Positions 63,473 through 64,000 of a stretch of DNA of 64,000 nucleotides are shown piece by piece (within the stretch, counting starts at the first letter, position 1; every line of letters starts with the position of its first letter). The notes below the pieces were generated by a model. That model did not search any database. It was not told the DNA's origin and saw nothing but the letters and a program-made list of their open reading frames with translations. The position numbers and the translations under genes are program-made. The stretch lies in the NCBI GenBank assembly GCA_045658305.1, contig JAZOUT010000087.1:1-64000 (forward strand), written 5' to 3'. The DNA comes from Aphodosoma sp045658305 (lineage in GTDB: Bacteria; Bacteroidota; Bacteroidia; Bacteroidales; Paludibacteraceae).

Positions 63473-63709
63473 GGAGACACTCTAAAGAATTGATTTTCAA
63501 ATAAATTACATCTAATTTTAAAACTTATTTGTCATGAAACCAAAGAAATTCATACTGCGTGGGGGAATGCAAATATGATTAATAAATACTCATCTTTGAA
63601 TTATTAAATAGAAAAGCAAAAAATAATTAGGTTATATTGCCGTAGCTTTTGGAGGTGCGACAATATTGTTTTTATAAAAGTTAAACTCCATAAAAAAAAG
63701 AAAAAAGAC

Positions 63710-63740
63710 TTGCATTTAGCACAAAAATTTTGTATCTTTG
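63710..63740 (+). promoter_or_regulatory. Promoter of the DUF4831-like gene
   Basis: TTG at 63710-63712 and TATCTTTG at 63733-63740 with 20 bases between, 36 bases before the start. Confidence 0.78.
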
Positions 63741-63775
63741 CAAAATATTATATAAAATTCAACACCTAATAATTT

Positions 63776-64000
63776 ATGAAACACTTGATAATCGCATGCC
63801 TCACAATCGCATCAACACTTACTGTCTTTGCTAAAACCGTAGTAACCCCTTTCGATGCTTCCAAAGACTATCTCAACGGTATCACATATTCACTCCCTAA
63901 AACAAAAATCGACATTGTAATTACCGCACGCCACACAATCGAAAAACCAGGTCCTTTCTACCAATATGCCGAACGCTACCTCGCCACTAAAGAGATTATC
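63776..64000 (+). CDS. DUF4831-like exported protein (partial, N-terminus only)
   Basis: 75 codons are visible before the window ends. A signal peptide (1-18, ending VFA) is followed by a pattern GITYSLPKTKIDIVITARH and EKPGPFYQYAERYL. This matches the start of Bacteroidota DUF4831 proteins, which carry the YSLPKT and PGPxxxYAERYLG signatures; the family name is from memory. The function is unknown. The start is supported by the promoter 36 bases upstream and the absence of any earlier in-frame ATG close by. Confidence 0.72.
   Translation, partial: MKHLIIACLTIASTLTVFAKTVVTPFDASKDYLNGITYSLPKTKIDIVITARHTIEKPGPFYQYAERYLATKEII

Larger units (their letters stand above)
63241..63775. other. Divergent repeat-bearing spacer
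   Basis: It holds the aroQ promoter, array locus F, a plus-strand hairpin with T-run, a CCAGA-hairpin element, one short frame and the promoter of the last gene. Confidence 0.7.

Overview
The window is AT-rich bacterial chromosome from a member of the Bacteroidota, most likely order Bacteroidales. The evidence is the recurrent TAnnTTTG (usually TAACTTTG) promoter element, starts without clear Shine-Dalgarno sequences, five very large secreted proteins (four with a visible type IX secretion tail, the fifth cut by the window edge inside it), two TonB-dependent receptor-like proteins, an Omp28-type lipoprotein and a group-B-like [FeFe] hydrogenase. The genus cannot be fixed from sequence alone. 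No insertion sequence, phage, plasmid origin, rRNA or CRISPR array was seen.

Layout. 1-20620 (minus): two giant paralogous type IX cargo proteins built from alternating jelly-roll and fibronectin-III modules; the first lacks its last few dozen codons at the window edge. 20764-26273 (minus): isoleucyl-tRNA synthetase (ileS) and a long-chain acyl-CoA synthetase. 26608-30057 (plus): a three-gene set that looks like metal acquisition: a Cys/His-rich HYC_CC_PP-type small protein, a TonB-dependent receptor, and a periplasmic heavy-metal-associated protein with a His-rich tail. 30130-43050 (minus): three more large type IX cargo proteins (GLUG-like repeats; OB-like repeats; Big_2 plus OB-like repeats). 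43426-46601 (minus): lipoate-protein ligase, MTA/SAH nucleosidase and a PLP-dependent basic amino-acid decarboxylase. 47255-49351 (minus): tRNA-Arg(CCU) and yidC. 49590-51181 (minus): an unrecognised lipoprotein followed by two tandem paralogous small membrane proteins. 51599-54349 (plus): Omp28-like lipoprotein, rpsO and a small membrane protein. 54605-57586 (minus): polA. 58547-60007 (plus): [FeFe] hydrogenase. 60166-63240 (minus): a TonB-receptor-like beta-barrel protein and aroQ. 63776-end (plus): start of a DUF4831-like protein.

Most genes stand alone or in short units. Nearly every unit has a TAnnTTTG element upstream and a strong hairpin terminator downstream, many of the terminators sharing one stem (AATAGAGRYGCAA). 

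The most striking structure outside the genes is a set of short dispersed repeats. An AT-rich tandem array with an 11-bp unit (TTTATAGTATA), ending in a fixed TATGTTGTA-like cap and usually followed by a purine-rich tract, occurs at six intergenic loci and at five of them points toward the next gene start. A second family, GTGCATT/AATGCAC, lies in spacers and also inside genes: polA, the nucleosidase gene, the HYC-type gene and the signal peptide of the metal-linked receptor. polA carries at least three different repeat families in its interdomain linkers and a surface loop. A perfect 20-bp tandem duplication has separated two genes that originally overlapped as ATGA.
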